Shown here: in pieces, positions 1 through 10,479 of the stretch
How positions within the stretch are numbered: the stretch's first letter is position 1
Layout: every line of letters begins with the position of its first letter
Assembly (NCBI GenBank): GCA_002245135.1
Contig: NGBS01000977.1
Coordinates: 1 to 20,190 of the forward strand
Length of the DNA: 20,190 bases
Direction of reading: 5' to 3'
Source of the DNA: Proteromonas lacertae
Taxonomy: Eukaryota; Sar; Bigyra; Opalinata; Proteromonadidae
Notes under the pieces: generated by a model
The model's input: only the letters and a program-made list of their open reading frames with translations
Told to the model about the DNA's origin: nothing
The model's database searches: none
Translations under genes and position numbers: made by a program

Positions 1-1366
1 TCATTCAATAATTCTTTATTAAATATCATTTCCTTCATTTCTTCTTTTTCTTCATCACTCATTTTCATTTCTTGAATATATTCTATTAATAATCTTTCGA
101 TTTGGAGTTTAAATAATCATTATTTAATATTCTATAAAGTGTTTCTTTTCCACATATCTTCAATTACTGAAACATTCTTTTTATCTTCTAAAAACACACT
201 TAAACATTTTAATGTTCGATTTCTTTTACTTTCATTAAACTCTACACATAATTTGCTTAAAACATCTCTTTTTTCTATATTGGAGATATATTCTATTACA
301 TTATATTTCTATAATTTATACTTTCCATTTTCACATTTTTATATTTCATTATCATTAACACAATCTCTGTTACTATTACATCTCTTGTCTCAAGCAAGTT
401 TAATATTATATTATCTAATTCTTCTTCTTTTGTTTGGTTTAATATCTCTTTTTCTTCTTCATTAAATTCTATTCCACCATTCTCAATATAATTGTTGATT
501 ATTAAGTTCTTCATACTTTCATCTCTGATTTGGTTTAAATCAATATATTTTATTGATTTGTTTTTGTTAAACACTATATTCAATTCTCTCAACATCTCTT
601 TAGTTTCATCACTCATTTCACATTCATTGATCATTTTACCATCTATATGTTCTTCAACCAAATGTTTAAAATCATTACAAAATCATCATTATTGTTACAG
701 CTTCTTTTGTGTTTATACCATTCTAATAATCGATTTAATAACCACAATTCATTTCGAATTATCACATTCTTGAAAGATAATAAACTCTTAAGATTGTTTA
801 TATCTAACATCATTAAATACTCATCTATTTATATTAATAAATATAAACAAATTAAATATACCATTATGTAAGTATTTATATCCTCTTTTCTCAAATTCAG
901 TCATTTTCAACTCTTTAATCTCTTTTAAACCATAGGTAAATCGATGTGATATATCAATTAATTTAATCAGTATATCATCATCAACATTATTCTTTATAAA
1001 ATCAATACAATCATTATATATATCTTCATCATTATATGACATACAAAACATCAATATATCACATACATTCTCTCTGTTTATATCCAAATTACCACCACTG
1101 TAGTATTTTTCTACTTCCAGAAAGCAACATTCACTACAATCCTCATATAACTCCAAAATACCTTTAAATTCTTTATCTTCAATCACTTTCTTCAAAGTTC
1201 TATTACCACCCATCAAAATGAATTTGATTGAGGTAAAAATACTTTCTCCGCCTTGACTTTTATATCACCAAATCCATTTTCTACTATTTTCTACATAACC
1301 TATTTCAGATATTCATATTATTTCATACCCTCTTTCTCTAACTTCTTTATTCTCTTTTATAACCAT
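1..1366 (-). pseudogene. BTB-domain protein copy, frame-broken, C-terminus outside the window
   Basis: The copy reads leftwards from an ATG at 1364-1366. Pieces in all three frames match the intact-looking paralogue at 3926-6035 in the same order: a BTB-like N-terminus (motifs FGDIKVK, then ILMGGN), the pair ILELYEDC and CDILMF, a segment ending RGYKYLHNG, an acidic helical part, and the shared block RNRTLKC. One short intron (825-861, 37 nt, GTAT..TAG) sits at the same codon as the intron of the paralogue. At least six single-base frame breaks lie in 1.37 kb, more than in any other gene here. The Ig-like and SPRY-like parts present in the paralogue would lie left of position 1. BTB domains are protein-interaction modules and often act as Cul3 adaptors, but no partner can be named. 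It could be a decaying duplicate, or a live gene in a poorly polished contig end. Confidence 0.6.
825..861 (-). other. Intron in the BTB copy, position shared with its paralogue
   Basis: This 37-nt segment has a GTAT donor and a TAG acceptor. Removing it restores the frame after LHN and joins it to a segment (NNLKSLL, then LLNRLLEWYK) that aligns with the paralogue after its own 29-nt intron at 4434-4462. The intron therefore predates the duplication. Confidence 0.65.
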
Positions 1367-1739
1367 CTTATGTGAAGATTAGCTCTTTCTATTTTTTTGA
1401 AAATTTTCATTAACCCAATATTTTGAAAATGCTAAATAAATATCTTTAATAAACTTATTAGTATATCAACTATCCAGTATTTCATTTCAATCCCATCACA
1501 CTATTACTTCTATCAGGCAATAAAAATGAAGTTAAAAATTGAAATGCTTGAACTTGGCTTGATAATTCTCATTTTTCAAAATAAAAATTAGAATGTATAG
1601 AAATAGTAAATTGGTTAATAATATCAATAACTCAGTATATTTATGAGTATATAATTATAAAAATAGATCAAATCAATGAAAACTGTCAGTAATAAAGCCA
1701 AATGTTCGTTTCATTAGTTTTTTACCAAGATTACGAACT
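1367..1739. other. Divergent intergenic region between BTB copy and YME1
   Basis: These 373 bp hold no convincing reading frame, RNA gene or repeat. The region presumably carries the promoters of the two divergent genes, but no recognisable core promoter motif stands out from the AT-rich background. Confidence 0.4.
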
Positions 1740-3212
1740 ATGAGTTTAAAAAAAGCAATCAATGAAAATATTAACAATTATTATGCTCAAAGTGAATATT
1801 TTAAAGTATAATATAGTTAATTTAGTTATTAATGATAATTGAATAGAGATTAAATGACATTGGAGCATACCGTCTTGTATATTCTGAGATTCTTCGATTG
1901 AAAAGTCCTTTTGAGTGATGAATCAATAAATAAAGAGTTTATAAGAGCTTTATGTAAGACAGGTGATATATATTTGACTGATTTACGAATAAATAAAGAC
2001 AAAGTGAATGTTCGTGGAACAAAAACCAATCCTTTATATTCAATAGAATCAAATAAACAAAGTCATTTTTTAGAGATATTGGGATGTTTAATGTTTATTG
2101 GATTTGCTTATGTAATAAATTATAAAACAGTGAATAGAGAATCAAATTCAACATCGTCAATAAAAAGTCATGAAGGTGAAACAGCTAAATTTAGTGATAT
2201 AGAAGGATTAGATGATATAAAAGAAGAAATGACATTTTTATTAAAATATCTAAAGAATCCAAAAAGTGTATATGAATCAGGAGCAACCATACCTCATGGT
2301 GTTTTATTATCTGGTCCTCCAGGCTGTGGTAAGACATTATTAGCAAGAAGCATTAGCTGGTGAAGCGAATGTAACATTTCTATATGCAACAGCAAGTGAA
2401 TTTGATGAAATGTATGTTGGAGTTGGTGCAAAAAGAATTCGAAAATTATTTCAATTAGCAAAAGAACATGTATATTTAATTATTTATATATTTATATTAT
2501 ATAATAGTCTCCTGCTATAATATTTATTGATGAATTAGATAGTGTAGGTGGTAAGAGAAATAGTAATGGAACAAAATCATATGATCGAATGACAATCAAT
2601 CAATTATTGACAGAAATGGGTGGATTTCGTGAAAGTGACGGAATATTGGGTAATAGCAGCAACAAATTTAAAAGAAATATTAGATCCTGCTTTAATAAGA
2701 CCAGGTAGATTTGATTTACAATTAGAAAGTAAATAATAAATTGTTATTATTATATTCCAATAGTTCCATTACCAGATAAAGAAGGTCGATTAAAGATAAT
2801 TGAAAGATATTGTCGAAATAAAAGAATAAGTGAAGATGTAAATTTGAAAGAATTAGCTGATACAACTCCAGGTGCAACAGGTGCTGATTTAGAGAATATA
2901 ATAAACCAAGCTGCATTATTAGCATATATAAATAAAAGTAAAGAAATTCGAATGGAAGATATCTTAAAAGCTGAAGATAAAATCTTATTAGGAACAGAAA
3001 GAAAAAGTGCAATAATTCCAAAGAATGTAATAGATAATACAGCGTATATAATAATAATAATAATATATATAATAATATATAATAGATATCATGAAGCAGG
3101 ACATGCATTATTAGCCACTTACTTTCCAGGAGCTCAAACCAGTTCGAAGTGCTACAATAATACCTCGTGGATCAGTATATATTTATATTTATTTATATTT
3201 ATTTATCTATAT

Positions 3213-3243
<31 letters not shown>

Positions 3244-3691
3244 ATGAAATTAGGCATTAGGTTTAGTAAGTCATTTACCTTCAGAAGAATCTTCTTATCA
3301 AGTGAGTAAGAAAGAATTATATGCACAAATCGTAGTAAATATGGGTGGAAGAGTAGCAGAAGAGATAATATTTGGAAGAGATAATGTAACAACTGGAGCT
3401 GGAAGTGATTTAGAACATGCAAAAGAAATTGCTCGAAGAATGGTAATGTCATATGGAATGAATAATGTTCATGGATATGAAGTAATAACGAGTGATAATT
3501 TAGAGTTATTATCAAATGAATCAAAACATGAGATTGATAAAGAAGTAAACAAGATCTTAAATAGTGGTTACAATGATGCGAAGATAATGATTAGTAAAAA
3601 CAAAAGTAAATTGAAGAGATTAGCGAAGAGTTTGAAAGAGAGAGAAAAATTAACAGGAGAAGAAGTTCGTATGATATTAGAAGGTAAATAA
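1740..3691 (+). CDS. YME1: Mitochondrial i-AAA protease, YME1/FtsH family
   Basis: ATP-dependent zinc protease of the mitochondrial inner membrane, expected to degrade unfolded and short-lived proteins on the intermembrane-space side. In order: an N-terminal region, one membrane segment ([17 protein letters not shown]) as in i-AAA rather than two-span m-AAA proteins, Walker A GPPGCGKT (2313-2336), Walker B IIFIDELD (about 2518-2541), second region of homology [18 protein letters not shown], zinc motif HEAGH (3090-3104, split from its exon by an intron) and the third ligand region GAGSDLEHA (about 3397). Five introns: 1806-1846, 2470-2507, 2729-2763, 3044-3085, 3175-3253. The ATG at 1740 was chosen because exon 1 splices in frame to the rest. 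Spliced length is about 570 residues, shorter than yeast or human Yme1, mainly at the N-terminus. Four extra single bases interrupt the frame (near 1909, 2346, 2649 and 3137). All conserved motifs survive on both sides, so these look like sequence errors. Confidence 0.93.
3176..3242. repeat. ATTT-rich microsatellite inside a YME1 intron
   Basis: The fifth YME1 intron (3175-3253, 79 nt) consists largely of TATT/TTTA repeats and is about twice the usual intron length here, so it has probably grown by repeat slippage. It ends in ATTAG. Confidence 0.8.
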
Positions 3692-3925
3692 TTCTATTAA
3701 TTTGTTATATTTATATTTATATTGTATATTATATTCATTGTACCAGAAACAAATACAAAATATAGACAATTAAAAGATTTTGAATATCTATGCTATTTTT
3801 ATTTTATTCTATATTTTCATTTCTTTCAAACATATCTCATTCTTCTTTTATTCAATGTAACTGATTTGATTAACAATGAAACGAATACATTTTAGTAATT
3901 GTTCCAAAATCAATATTTTGCTGAA

Positions 3926-6035
3926 ATGAAAGTAATAGATAATGAGATAGGTGATAATGGGTATAAATGAAAATAATATGATTTGTAGATTGAGTCGAAT
4001 ACTTGTGAATAATGGTCATGGTGATTTGAAAGTAAAAGTAGGAAGTGAAGAGATTGTGTGTGTGAAAAGTATTTTAATGAATGGGAATGATACAATCAAG
4101 AAGTTATTGTTAGATGAACAGTTTATAGGAGTATTAGAGTTGGTATGAAAAATGTGAAATAAAGTCATTTTTTAGAGATAGAAAAATACTACAGTGGTGG
4201 ATGTATGGAATTAACTGATTCTAACATTTGTGATATATTGAGATTTAGTATTTATTATAATGATATTCGAATAATGAGAATATGTAAAAGATATTTAAAA
4301 ACTCATTTAAATGATTCAATGATGATAGAAATATTCGAAATGTTAAATTGTATGAATATAAATCAATTGAATGAGTTAAGAGATATGAGTGAAAAATATA
4401 TAAGTAAGAATGGTTTTAAGTATTTGAATGATGGTATAAATAATGATAATTATAATAAATAGATAAATTATTATTAAAACTGAATTTAAAATCATTAAAA
4501 TTCATCTTAAACAATAAGAAATTGATGATAATTGATGAACTTGGTTATTAAATCGGTTATTGAAATGGTATAAGAGTGTATTGAAAGAGAAGGAAGAAAA
4601 TGAAGAAGAGATGAATGAGTTTATATCATTAATAAAAACCAAAATTCATTTGATTGAAATAAAGAAAGAAGAAATAGAAGAAGAGAATGAGAATGTGTTA
4701 AAAGAGATAAATGTTGAAATAGAAGATTATATGAATGATCATATAAATGTGAAAGTGAAAGAAATAAAGAGTGTTGAATTATTGGAGATAATAAATGAAT
4801 ATTATATAGAAGAAGAAAGTGAAATAGAAATAAATGAAAATGTGATAAAAATGTTGAATGAAGAAGAAATCAAAGAAGAAATGGTAAAACTATTATCAAA
4901 TGAAGATATAAAAATAGTTGAAATAGTGTTAAATCTAGTAATAGAAATGAAAATGAAGGGACTAATTCCAAATGAAATTAAGAATAGATTGTTAAGAGAA
5001 GTGTTATATGAATATGGAAGAAATGAAAGAAATCGAACATTAAAATGCTTTTGTTTGTTTATAGATAATAAGAAGAATATAACAATAATTGAAGGGTTAT
5101 GTGGAAAAGAAATTCTTTACAGAATATTAAATGAAGATTATTTAAACTCCAAATCTAAAGAATTATTAATCCAATATATTCAGAATATGAAATTGAGTTT
5201 AGAAGAAGAAGAAGAAATGATTGTAATAATGAAAGAGAAAGAATTATTGAGTGAATTAAAAACAAAAGAAATCACATCATTTTCATATCCTCAATCAGAA
5301 TATTCATTTGGATTAAATGAGGAAATGTCAATAATTCCATCATTTGATGGAAATCGATGTGAATTTTCAATAAATCCTTCATTACCAGATGGTTTAATGA
5401 TAGATAAAGAGAGTGGCATTATTCATGGAAAAATTGATAAAGAAATCAAAAAGAGAGAATATGAAATAAATTGTAAGAATATTCTAAATGAAAAGAAATT
5501 CAAAATATCATTAGAATTTGTTGATGTAAAATTCACAGAATTAAACAAAAGTGATAAAATATCAATATCAAATAATGGAAAAACAATAACAAATACTGAT
5601 GAGTGTTGGAATCATTGTTATTTGAATTTGAAAATGGAAAATGGAGTTTATCATATCAAATATAAATTTCATCAAAATGGAAATAAATATGATCATATGA
5701 TGTTAGGTTTATCAACTAATAATGCATATTCTGGTGTAAATATTTATAATCAATCAACAACATGTAATTATGAAGCATATGATGGTAAAAGTCAAGATAT
5801 TAATGATTATTGTCATATTGGAAGAGTTGTTAATAAAAATCCAAATTTCAATAATCATGGAGATGGTTCAATTTATGAAATGATTGTTGATATGAATAAA
5901 AGAGAATGGTGGATAAGTCATAATAATTCATCTCCTGTTTTACTTGTTAAAGATTTACCTTCTCCATTATATTCATATGCTGCAATATATGGTCAAAACA
6001 CTTCATTTGAATTATTATCAGTTTCTCATCAATAA
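3926..6035 (+). CDS. BTB / helical / putative Ig / SPRY-like multidomain protein
   Basis: The ATG at 3926 (MKVIDNE..) matches the start of the paralogue at 1-1366. In order: a BTB-like domain (GDLKVKVGSEEI, then ILELYE, EIEKYYSGG, ICDILRF, 3990-4330), a 29-nt intron (4434-4462), a Glu/Lys/Ile-rich helical stretch, an ARM-like helical part with RNRTLKCF, then a putative-Ig (He_PIG-like) domain with FSYPQSEYSFGLNE and SLPDGLMIDKESGIIHG (about 5278-5520), and a C-terminal SPRY-like sandwich (VYHIKYKF.., MMLGLS, WWISHNN, 5550-6030). The combination suggests a cytosolic adaptor or recognition protein, but that is inference and no substrate can be named. Three single-base breaks lie in the first 620 nt (near 3968, 4141 and 4545); the last 1476 nt are open. 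It is the better preserved of two inverted copies around YME1. Confidence 0.75.
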
Positions 6036-6230
6036 AGTTAGATAATATGATATATTGATATTTAAAAGTTTTTTTTAATTCATGGGAAATGAAAATATTT
6101 TCACACACCACATTATTAAAATTCATTAATTTATATACATATAATTAAAGTATGTAATCACAATTAAATCAAATAAAAATAGAATAATTTTTATTAATTT
6201 TTAATTATTAATTATTTATATATATTCTAT
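6036..6230. other. Convergent intergenic region
   Basis: A 195-bp AT-rich stretch between the stops of the plus-strand BTB gene and the minus-strand EF-hand gene. It must hold both 3' ends. No coding signal was seen and no polyadenylation motif could be picked out with confidence from the background. Confidence 0.4.
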
Positions 6231-7438
6231 CTAACTATGAGAGTAATTATCAGGTATTACTAACGCTATTCCTTCTTTATCATCATCATCATTTGTTTGA
6301 ACTAATTTACCAATTGGAACTAACAAAGAATGTTGTTGTTCACCTATTTTCATTTCATTTCCAGTCAAACATTTTTCACGATATAAATAACGATAATAAA
6401 AATCATTTTGACAATCATAATCATGACTATATTGTATAAATAAATAAATAAATAAATATGTAAAATATACTAAGTTGGTGGATTACAACATTCAAATAAG
6501 ATTTCTAAAGATGTTTGAATTGTAGCTTCATCTGTTCCACAACTTATTGTATTAAAATGTTTAAATAAATATTTATGAAAATTAATTGGTTTCTTTTTAA
6601 TATCATTTTGATTTATCATATCCCACCATTTATCTTCAGCTATGAATAATAAGTAACAATATTTAAATAAATACATAAAGTTTCATTTCTCAATATTTTT
6701 ACTACATTTGTTAAACCATCACTTATTCTACTATCCTCCTGACAATATACACTAAATGAAAAATATGATAATTGTAAAGATTCTGAACATATTAAACCAT
6801 TACTACTACAACAATATCGTTTCTTTAATTCATAATTCGTTGGTAATTGGATATGATATTCGTTAAATAACAAACAGATATAATTATACTGATCATCATT
6901 TAATATCATGTCAAAATCATAATCAAATAATAAAAATAATACTATTCATAATTATTAATAATAATCAACATAATATATATATACACTCTATCATATCTTT
7001 TTCTTTCATCATGCATAAATAGATAACAGTTAATAAAAATTCAGGCCATTCGATCTTACCACTCTTATTTACATCCATAAAAGAAAAAAGTAACTCTATA
7101 TATGGACATTTAGCTAATTGGAAGTGATTAATGAATGTTTTGTGAGTTATTACTTTTTTGAATATTCCACACATGCTTTTATAACAGATGTAACAATTAT
7201 AAACATCGTCATTAGTTACTATTACAGAATATAAGTAAATATTATACTATTTTAATTTATTGATTAAATTATAAATGTAATATGGTAGTTCTTTTATATA
7301 GTGTCTAGTGAACTTATCTATGGATTTGGTAGCTCTGATGTGACCTGGAATCTATTCAATTATTGATAGAAACAATACTTTTTTAGGCTTATAGGCATCT
7401 TCCTGATAATCTAAATCACTGGAAACAGAGTCTTCCAT
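6231..7438 (-). CDS. EF-hand calcium-binding protein of unknown role
   Basis: Starts MEDSVSSDLDYQED at 7438 and ends NYSHS with TAG at 6231-6233. Removing five introns (7352-7378, 7219-7247, 6942-6984, 6640-6674, 6427-6470; 27-44 nt, GTAT..TAG) gives about 342 residues. A canonical EF-hand loop is visible, DVNKSGKIEWPEF (about 7040-7080), with acidic or oxygen side chains at positions 1, 3, 5 and a Glu at 12. It is followed by a degenerate partner, LLFDYDFDMILNDDQY, across the third intron. The N-terminal 55 residues are unmatched, as is the C-terminal third (KWWDMINQND.., a conserved-looking GTDEATIQTSLE stretch, then an acidic DDDDKEG tail). The EF-hand pair suggests a calcium sensor of the calcineurin-B/NCS kind with extra domains, but I do not recognise the family. 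The frame is off by one base near the second intron. Confidence 0.7.
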
Positions 7439-7535
7439 TTCCTATGGTTAGATTAGCAAAACTACAGAAAAATAAATGTCTACAACTAACAAATGTTTAT
7501 AGTCAACTGTATATTTTTAAAAATAGAAGTTATTA
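7439..7535. promoter_or_regulatory. Short divergent promoter region
   Basis: Only 97 bp separate the start codons of the EF-hand gene (minus) and the Ser/Thr-rich gene (plus), so both promoters and 5' leaders must fit here. It contains the AT palindrome TATTTTTAAAAATA about 20 bp before the plus-strand ATG, which could serve as a TATA-like element. That is only a suggestion in so AT-rich a background. Confidence 0.35.
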
Positions 7536-8200
7536 ATGAGTGATAATAACAGTAATATTTCTAAAACACTACATAATTTATTAGAAGATGCAATAAAAAC
7601 TACAATATCACCACAAAGTGTCAAATCTGAAGAGATATCAATAGAAATACCTGATATAAGTGTACCACTAGTTTCACAAACTTCAGTAAATCAATATAAA
7701 TACATTCAACCTACAATATCATCTACTGTTCCAAAATCTAATCCTTTAGAAAGTAATTCAACAACTTTAAATGATTCAGAAGATGATTTAAGAGCAAAAT
7801 CAGAGTTGTGTTTGGAATATATAAACATGATTTATTCTGATATTGTAAGAATGTCAAATAATAGCAATCTAGACAGTGTAATTTTAGGTCAAATCCAAGC
7901 ATATTCAGAAATGGCAAAATCAAATCTAGAAAAAGTTGTTTCATTAACAACATTATTAAACAAAACAACTAAATCAACCAATTCTACTCCATCTTCAACT
8001 CTCCAATCTCGTTATATATCTCCACCAATAAAATCAAGAATAAATGAATTATTAACAGATGATACTAAAAGAAGATCAAGTAATTGTATATATATGTTAT
8101 TAATATATTAAAAATAGTATTTCCATCTCCACTAAATCCAAATTATACTCCTCAGTATATCGTATCTCCTCCACCTCTTCAATCAAACGAATTGAAATAA
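7536..8200 (+). CDS. Small Ser/Thr/Asn-rich protein with a predicted helical core
   Basis: One intron (8086-8117, 32 nt) is removed, giving an uninterrupted 210-residue protein; without splicing the frame ends in an artificial CIYMLLIY tail. Residues 1-80 are rich in Ser, Thr, Ile and Pro and probably disordered. Residues about 80-150 (EDDLRAKSELCLEYINMI.., ILGQIQAYSEMAKSNLEKV) look like two or three amphipathic helices. The C-terminus is proline-rich and holds PNYTPQY and SPPPL, which could bind SH3-, WW- or ESCRT-type partners. I do not recognise the family and the function is unknown. The intact spliced frame and start MSDNNSN at 7536 support a real gene. Confidence 0.7.
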
Positions 8201-8287
8201 TTAATATAATTTACATCTTATTTATGATTATAGAATCATGTATATATCTAACAATCACACAAAAAATAGATAATACAATCAAACATA

Positions 8288-10391
8288 TTAAGTTCTATTA
8301 AACAACATTATCATTTCACAATGGTCAGTATGTGGAAATAAATCAACTCCAATACATTTAACAGGGTAATAAGGCTTTCCTTTATTATTCTTATCTTCCA
8401 ACATACATAAACTTTCTAAATCATTCAAAAGAGAATCTGTTGGATTACAACTAACATATATTAATTTCTTTATTGTTGGGCATTTTCTTAAGCATTTAAT
8501 AACGTTCTGATGTAATCCACATCTTGGAGGATCAACAATAGCAACAAGATTTTCACTTTCTTCTTTACTTACATATTCTGTTTTAAATGTCAAAAGATCT
8601 GTAATAACATTTTCTACTTTACTACACATATAAAAACAATTATTTATATTATTTATTTTTGCATTATTAATTGCATCTTCTACTGCAGATTTACACATTT
8701 CTATTCCAATTACTTTCTTTACTTTGTTAGATAAACACATACCAATTCCTCCTGTTCCACAACATAAATCAAGAACAATATCATTTGAAGTTAATTGACA
8801 ATAATCTATTATCTTTGAATATAGTAATTCAGCTGTTTCAGTATTTGTCTATTTTATATATAAAATAATTAAATATATATATATATATATATATAAAATA
8901 CTTGAAAAAAAGAATCTGGAGATATTCTAAATTGAATATTCAATATTTTTTCAACAATATATTCATTTCCATCAATTAATTCCATTGGATCACCAGGGTT
9001 GGGATTACTTACACCATTGTAAATTTGAATATAAAATGAAATAATTTGATATTGTGTTTTTATTGAATTATACCATTCAACTAATTCTTTCTTTTCATTT
9101 TCCCATATTTCTTTTTCATTTTCTTGAATGGATATTCTTAACAATATTAACATTGATTTATTTCTTTCACTGTATCTACACATTATAGATCTCCAATTAC
9201 CTGTATGGTTTATAACATCATAAACTATTAATTTTGAAGTGTTTTGTTGATTTCTTAAATAAGTTATAAACGAAGAAATAAATTGTTTCATTATAGTTGG
9301 AACATTTAAACATTCACTATATAATATAATATATTTATATAAAGTTATACTCAACTTCACCTACTTTTATTGATCCTTTTGTAAATCCACTATATCTAAA
9401 TCCTACACTAATTTCATTATTTTTATTATAACCAACTGTAAAATCACATTTATTTCTATAACCTTCTATTTTTATAGATGGAATAATTGAATCAAATTCA
9501 CATATTAAACCACTAAAATAAAATATAATAAATTGTTAATATATATACTTATCTCTGAATAAATAACTTGGTAATCTATTATCTATTATTTTTTCTTTTT
9601 CTTCAGTTTTACCATCTTTTATAACTGTAACAATTCTACTAGAAGTACTATTTATACAAATAACATTAATAATAATAACTATACGTTTTAGGAATTCCTT
9701 GTTTATCAACAATTTTAGTCATTTTCCCTCTTAATCTTCTTGTTATTCTAATTAATGATTTCTCAAGCAATTCTGACTTTTTAACTAATTGATCTTCATA
9801 TTTAAGATTATGTAATGGTGTTGCTACATCCAAAATATTGTCTGATTCTGTAGTTTCTATAGCTTCTGGTGATTCTTCATCATTTTCATCTGTTTTTCGT
9901 TTTTTTGTTTGTTTTACTTCTTCTTCATTTCCTTCTCCTGATTTGTATTTTCTTTTCTTTTCTCGTTTTGTATAATCTCTAGCTATTGCATCTTTTACTG
10001 TAAATGCACTTCCTTTTATCTCTCCTGTTAGTTTAGGTCTCATTTCATCTCTTTCTTCTATTGTGTTAAACGATACAAACCCAAATGATTTGCCTTTAAC
10101 TTTTGATACACTTCTATTACATTATTATAATATTTATAAGAAATACTTGTAAGTAATTTCCTTAGATTCGAGAAACTTAACTATATCATTTTTATTTGCC
10201 CATTTATTTAACCCCATAAGGCATAATTTGCATTCATCATTCTTTTCTAGAAATTCATTCACTTCATTTGTATCATTTGAAACCTCCTTTGTTTCATTAG
10301 AATTTTCATCCTTTTTATCTACACTAGGAGTAGTATCATTGTTTAGAGTTACTTTATTATCTTTTAATAAATCCAAATCTTCAGAATTCAT
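8288..10391 (-). CDS. TRMT2A: tRNA (uracil-5-)-methyltransferase, TRMT2A type, with N-terminal RRM
   Basis: Expected to make 5-methyluridine at position 54 in the T loop of tRNA from S-adenosylmethionine. The ATG at 10391 gives MNSEDLDLLK. In order: an acidic N-terminus, an RRM (CKLCLMGLNKW, and RNP1-like KGKSFGFVSF near 10070), a Lys-rich linker with possible nuclear signals (KREKKRKYK, KKRK), a TRAM-like/central part, then the SAM-binding fold with DLCCGTGGIG (about 8745-8775), VDPPRCGLH, the catalytic motif YVSCNP (nucleophile Cys codon 8447-8449) and VDLFPHTDHCEMI near the end. Five introns (10114-10146, 9648-9684, 9513-9548, 9317-9350, 8849-8901) leave 1911 nt, exactly 637 codons with no frame break. 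The 636-residue product is close to the human enzyme in length and layout. It is the cleanest gene of the window. Confidence 0.94.
8873..8895. repeat. (AT)n tract in a TRMT2A intron
   Basis: About eleven AT dinucleotides in a row lie within the 53-nt intron at 8849-8901, the longest intron of that gene. This fits intron growth by slippage. Confidence 0.9.
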
Positions 10392-10479
10392 CAAAATGCA
10401 AAATTAAAATGAAGCAAACAAGTTTGAATTTTTTATATCCTTTCATACTAAAAAAACAAAACAGAGAAATAAACATAAA

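Noticed and set aside
139-871. Plus-strand open frames rich in Leu, Phe and Ser
   Set aside because: They are antisense shadows of the minus-strand BTB copy, with shadow-type composition and no homology; the minus strand matches the paralogue at 3926-6035.
2722-3108. Minus-strand frame of Leu/Tyr-rich protein
   Set aside because: It lies opposite the YME1 AAA and zinc-motif exons, which are strongly conserved on the plus strand.
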